NCBI RefSeq assembly: GCF_039537985.1
Contig: NZ_BAABBN010000004.1
Location: 1,302,001 to 1,366,000 of the forward strand
Source: Litoribacillus peritrichatus
GTDB taxonomy: Bacteria > Pseudomonadota > Gammaproteobacteria > Pseudomonadales > Litoribrevibacteraceae
DNA length: 64,000 nt
Direction: 5' to 3'
Position 1 is the stretch's first letter; the number at the start of each line of letters is the position of its first letter. Below are positions 61,780-64,000 of the stretch, one piece after another. Under the pieces are notes generated by a model. That model worked only from the letters and a program-made list of their open reading frames with translations. It was not told the DNA's origin and ran no database searches. The position numbers and the translations under genes are program-made.

Positions 61780-61881
61780 TGACTAAGCAGTAATCTTATA
61801 AAAAAGCTAACTGTGCTATAACTTTCGTAGTGGCGCTATTTAGTCATAAATTATCTTGCTTTAAAAAAGGACTGTGTCTAG

Positions 61882-62304
61882 ATGATGAACGCTGAAAATC
61901 CAGGTCGCCCGACCATTTTATTCTTATGTGTTGAAAACTCCTGCCGAAGCCAAATTGCAGAGGCTTACGCAAAAACTTTACTTTCTGATATCTGTGATTC
62001 CTACAGCAGTGGATCAAAACCCTCCGGTCAAGTTAATCCCAAAGCAATAGCGTCCATGGATCGAGCAGGGTATGACATGAATCGACATACTTCTAAGCCG
62101 ATAGATGAGTTACCAACCAAGCGTTTTGATATTGCGATTACTATGGGGTGTGGCGACTTTTGCCCGGATATCAAGGCAGGGCACAGTGAGGACTGGGCCA
62201 TCCCAGACCCAAAGCATCTAAACAGTTCTGAATTTGATCAAATACGAGATCAAATAAAAAATAGAGTAGAGGATTTAAGAACTTTATTGCTGCAATCGGC
62301 CTAA
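61882..62304 (+). CDS. arsC: Arsenate reductase, thioredoxin-coupled LMW-PTP type
   Basis: The 140-residue protein has the phosphatase loop CVENSCR (C16, R22) and the second cysteine pair C90 and C94 in MGCGDFCP, the arrangement of thioredoxin-coupled arsenate reductases (a Cys relay of three), with DWAIPDP supplying the general acid. It reduces arsenate to arsenite in the cytoplasm. No arsR or arsenite-efflux gene is adjacent, so either it works alone or it has another phosphatase role. No FUR- or ArsR-like site is obvious upstream. Confidence 0.88.
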   Translation: MMNAENPGRPTILFLCVENSCRSQIAEAYAKTLLSDICDSYSSGSKPSGQVNPKAIASMDRAGYDMNRHTSKPIDELPTKRFDIAITMGCGDFCPDIKAGHSEDWAIPDPKHLNSSEFDQIRDQIKNRVEDLRTLLLQSA

Positions 62305-62333
62305 GATCTATCCATTAAAATAGGCACCTTCGA

Positions 62334-62447
62334 TTACTGTATGGTTGGTGCTTTATTCCTTTCTCGCATTTCATAAACCCGGTTAATTGCACCAATCAGT
62401 TCCAGGACATATCTTAACTCTGAATAGTTGCAGCGCTGGGTGTTCAT
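62334..62447 (-). CDS. Putative 37-residue small protein
   Basis: An ORF of 37 codons on the minus strand between arsC and the PanE-like gene, preceded by AAGGAT with an eight-base spacing to ATG 62447. The peptide is polar and helical (YSELRYVLELIGAINRVYEMRERNK pattern of alternating hydrophobic residues and charges), with no membrane segment. It looks like a plausible amphipathic helix. No family is recognised. It is too short for automated callers, so it may be missed in annotation. Confidence 0.45.
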   Translation of the reverse strand: MNTQRCNYSELRYVLELIGAINRVYEMRERNKAPTIQ

Positions 62448-62556
62448 TACCAAAATCCTTCTTAATTAAATTTGAATACCCCAGCCTAGCGTCATTGGGT
62501 ATAGTTCTTCAATACAAATTATGAATTTCAGTTATTTGCTTACAAGGATTTCATTT

Positions 62557-63480
62557 ATGTCGGTGAAAGGTATTAAGAAAATTGCCATCGTAGGCACCGG
62601 AGCCATTGGAGGTTATTACGGTTGTAAATTAGCAAAGGCCGGGGTCGATGTTCATTTTTTGGCAAGATCGGACTATCAATATATTCAATCGCATGGTTTA
62701 AAAGTCGCTTCTGCGAAGGGACAGGATATTTCAGTTGATCCAGTCAATGTCTACAACGACAGCAAAGACATGCCGCAATGTGATTTGATTTTGATCACGT
62801 TAAAAACCACATCTAATGATCAGCTTAATGAATTATTAAAACCTCTGCTGCATGAAAAGTCTCTGCTTTGTTCTTTGCAGAATGGCTATGGTTTAGAGCA
62901 TTATTTATCACAAGTATTTCCACAGGCTTCAATTATTGGCGGTTTATGTTTCATATGCTCTCAAAAAGTTAAGCCAGGAATCATTGATCACCAAGACTTT
63001 GGCTCTATTCGGCTTGCCGACTATAACGCAGGGGCTGAGAGGCTTTCGGATGTGGCCGAGCTATTTACTCAGGCAGAAGTACCTACTCAAACATCAGACT
63101 CATTAACTAAAGCTCGATGGGAAAAACTGGTGTGGAATGTTCCTTTCAATGGTTTGTCTGTGGTCTTAAATGCTAAAACAGATGCCATGCTGAATAAAGA
63201 CTCAACTAGGGCATTGATTAAAGAGATTATGCTGGAAGTCATTCAGGTGGCTAGAGTCCATGCTGCGGATATTGACAATGATTTCGCAGACAAGCTCATC
63301 GAGCTGACAGACGGTATGGCGGCGTACTATCCAAGCATGAAGGTTGATTACGACCTCAAGCGGCCAATGGAACTGAAAGATATTTATCAAGCAACGCTCA
63401 ATGCGGCATATGAGAAGGGCATTGCAATGCCTAAAACTGAGATGTTACTGGAATTGCTTACTTTTATGGATCACTCTTAA
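62557..63480 (+). CDS. Ketopantoate reductase family protein (PanE-like)
   Basis: The 307-residue protein has the N-terminal NADP-binding GTGAIGGYYG (13-22), the middle FNGLSVVLNAKTDAML helix area with KARWEKLVWNVPFN (the catalytic Lys in the TKARWEKL segment near 186), and a C-terminal domain ending M.KTEMLLELL. This matches the ApbA/PanE family, which reduces 2-dehydropantoate to pantoate for CoA synthesis. Related enzymes act on other 2-oxo-acids, so I leave the symbol blank. ATG 62557 is chosen with AAGGAT upstream. The gene is monocistronic. Confidence 0.88.
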   Translation: MSVKGIKKIAIVGTGAIGGYYGCKLAKAGVDVHFLARSDYQYIQSHGLKVASAKGQDISVDPVNVYNDSKDMPQCDLILITLKTTSNDQLNELLKPLLHEKSLLCSLQNGYGLEHYLSQVFPQASIIGGLCFICSQKVKPGIIDHQDFGSIRLADYNAGAERLSDVAELFTQAEVPTQTSDSLTKARWEKLVWNVPFNGLSVVLNAKTDAMLNKDSTRALIKEIMLEVIQVARVHAADIDNDFADKLIELTDGMAAYYPSMKVDYDLKRPMELKDIYQATLNAAYEKGIAMPKTEMLLELLTFMDHS

Positions 63481-63552
63481 ATGCAAGAGAGTAATAGTGA
63501 CTATTACTCTCTGCAATCTACTTACGCGTTTAAAGATTATCTTGTTAGTCAA

Positions 63553-64000
63553 TTAGGCCTTATCTTGAGCTTCGGCTGCTGTATTGGCTTGCTTTTTTGA
63601 TTCAAGCGGGTCGTGCTTGTTCAGGTTGATGGGCTTATCACCGATCGAGATGTGAGAAGAAGCAATCATTTCCTCATCAATATTATCTTCACATTCATAA
63701 ACAGGCCTTATGTCGTGGTCTGCGACTTCCTGATCAGAGGTATGAACGGCCGTGGAAGACTTTTTATTCTGTTCAATTGCTTCAGAGAACATAATGTATC
63801 TTGCTTTCATATAAGCGTCAGCTTGTTCCTGAAATGGAGAACGATAGGGGGTTAGCACAAGATCGAAGACCATAAACATGCAGCCGATAGATGCCCAGGC
63901 AATGATGATGCTCTCGCTGGTCGCAGCCTGCAAGTTAGGTGATTGACTCAGGAAGCCATTGAAAAGCTCTATCAACTGCTGAGAGAAAACAACCAAATTA
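63553..64000 (-). CDS. Membrane-anchored hypothetical protein, 5' end cut
   Basis: The reading frame remains open at the right edge, so the start may lie outside the window; a TTG at 63996 would give 147 residues. Visible features are a single hydrophobic helix (about residues 25-50) followed by a long, acidic, low-complexity cytoplasmic tail with SEAIEQNKKSST and a QDKA end. No family is recognised. Confidence 0.5.
   Translation of the reverse strand, partial: NLVVFSQQLIELFNGFLSQSPNLQAATSESIIIAWASIGCMFMVFDLVLTPYRSPFQEQADAYMKARYIMFSEAIEQNKKSSTAVHTSDQEVADHDIRPVYECEDNIDEEMIASSHISIGDKPINLNKHDPLESKKQANTAAEAQDKA

Noticed and set aside
1..64000. tRNA, rRNA, CRISPR, insertion sequence, prophage or toxin-antitoxin genes
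   Set aside because: Intergenic regions were scanned by eye; no cloverleaf-like sequence, repeat-spacer arrays, transposase or integrase motifs were found. A tRNAscan-SE or Infernal run would be decisive.

Overview
The window is an ordinary-looking stretch of chromosome from a gammaproteobacterium, probably a marine, lipid-using relative of Marinobacter, Oleiphilus or other Oceanospirillales-type bacteria. This placement is inferred from the gene set: recC-recB-recD order, the 530-residue pseudomonad-type isocitrate lyase, the rluE-nudJ-mnmA-hflD-purB block, RapA, RoxA, ABC-F YbiT, and a Marinobacter-type fatty acyl-CoA reductase. The DNA is moderately AT-rich. I found no rRNA, tRNA, CRISPR array, insertion sequence or prophage gene.

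Layout. Bases 1-6241 hold the end of recC, then recB and recD. Bases 6280-10751 hold yejK (-), a GIY-YIG protein, aceA (-), and a minus-strand run of a YgjP-like metallopeptidase, a DUF3820 and a DUF3301 protein. A two-component pair (10854-13992, -) joins a soluble histidine kinase to a response regulator with a degenerate HD-GYP domain. Bases 14264-21429 carry ygiQ, an acyltransferase, rlmJ, ppnP (-), a secreted protein and a UvrD-like helicase whose ribosome binding site lies in a hairpin. Bases 21471-28099 (-) are a translation/RNA-modification and purine block: GNAT protein, roxA, purB, hflD, mnmA, nudJ, rluE. The electron-transfer flavoprotein genes lie at 28563-32378, etfD divergent from etfB-etfA, with a 21-bp palindrome and a 35-codon ORF between them.

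Bases 32470-36794 hold small proteins, an FKBP isomerase, a SYLF-domain protein and a chemoreceptor. Bases 36871-43818 are the main accessory metabolic region: a LysR regulator divergent from acyl-CoA dehydrogenase, SDR, APH-type kinase, histidine phosphatase and SDR genes, followed by a membrane-anchored strictosidine-synthase/lactonase-like protein. The dehydrogenase would feed electrons to the ETF system encoded 7 kb upstream. I infer a route that opens lactones or esters to hydroxy-acids, activates and phosphorylates them, and sends them to beta-oxidation.

Bases 43819-44471 have no large gene, but contain FNR-like and Fur-like sequences and two tiny membrane-protein ORFs. The rest is mostly housekeeping: flavodoxin-fold protein, RapA, MsrAB, FolE, a DESD-box helicase, GST, FAR, YbiT, DUF2058, TrmA, riboflavin synthase, AEC transporter, YjbQ, ArsC and a PanE-like reductase. 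A 145-bp imperfect inverted-repeat element lies between the AEC transporter and yjbQ.

Isocitrate lyase, ETF and ETF-QO, acyl-CoA dehydrogenase and FAR together suggest active fatty-acid or hydrocarbon metabolism with possible storage-lipid (wax ester) synthesis. No clear new defence or mobile system is present. The best leads are the lactone/hydroxy-acid cluster, the small ORFs with regulatory boxes, and the 145-bp element.
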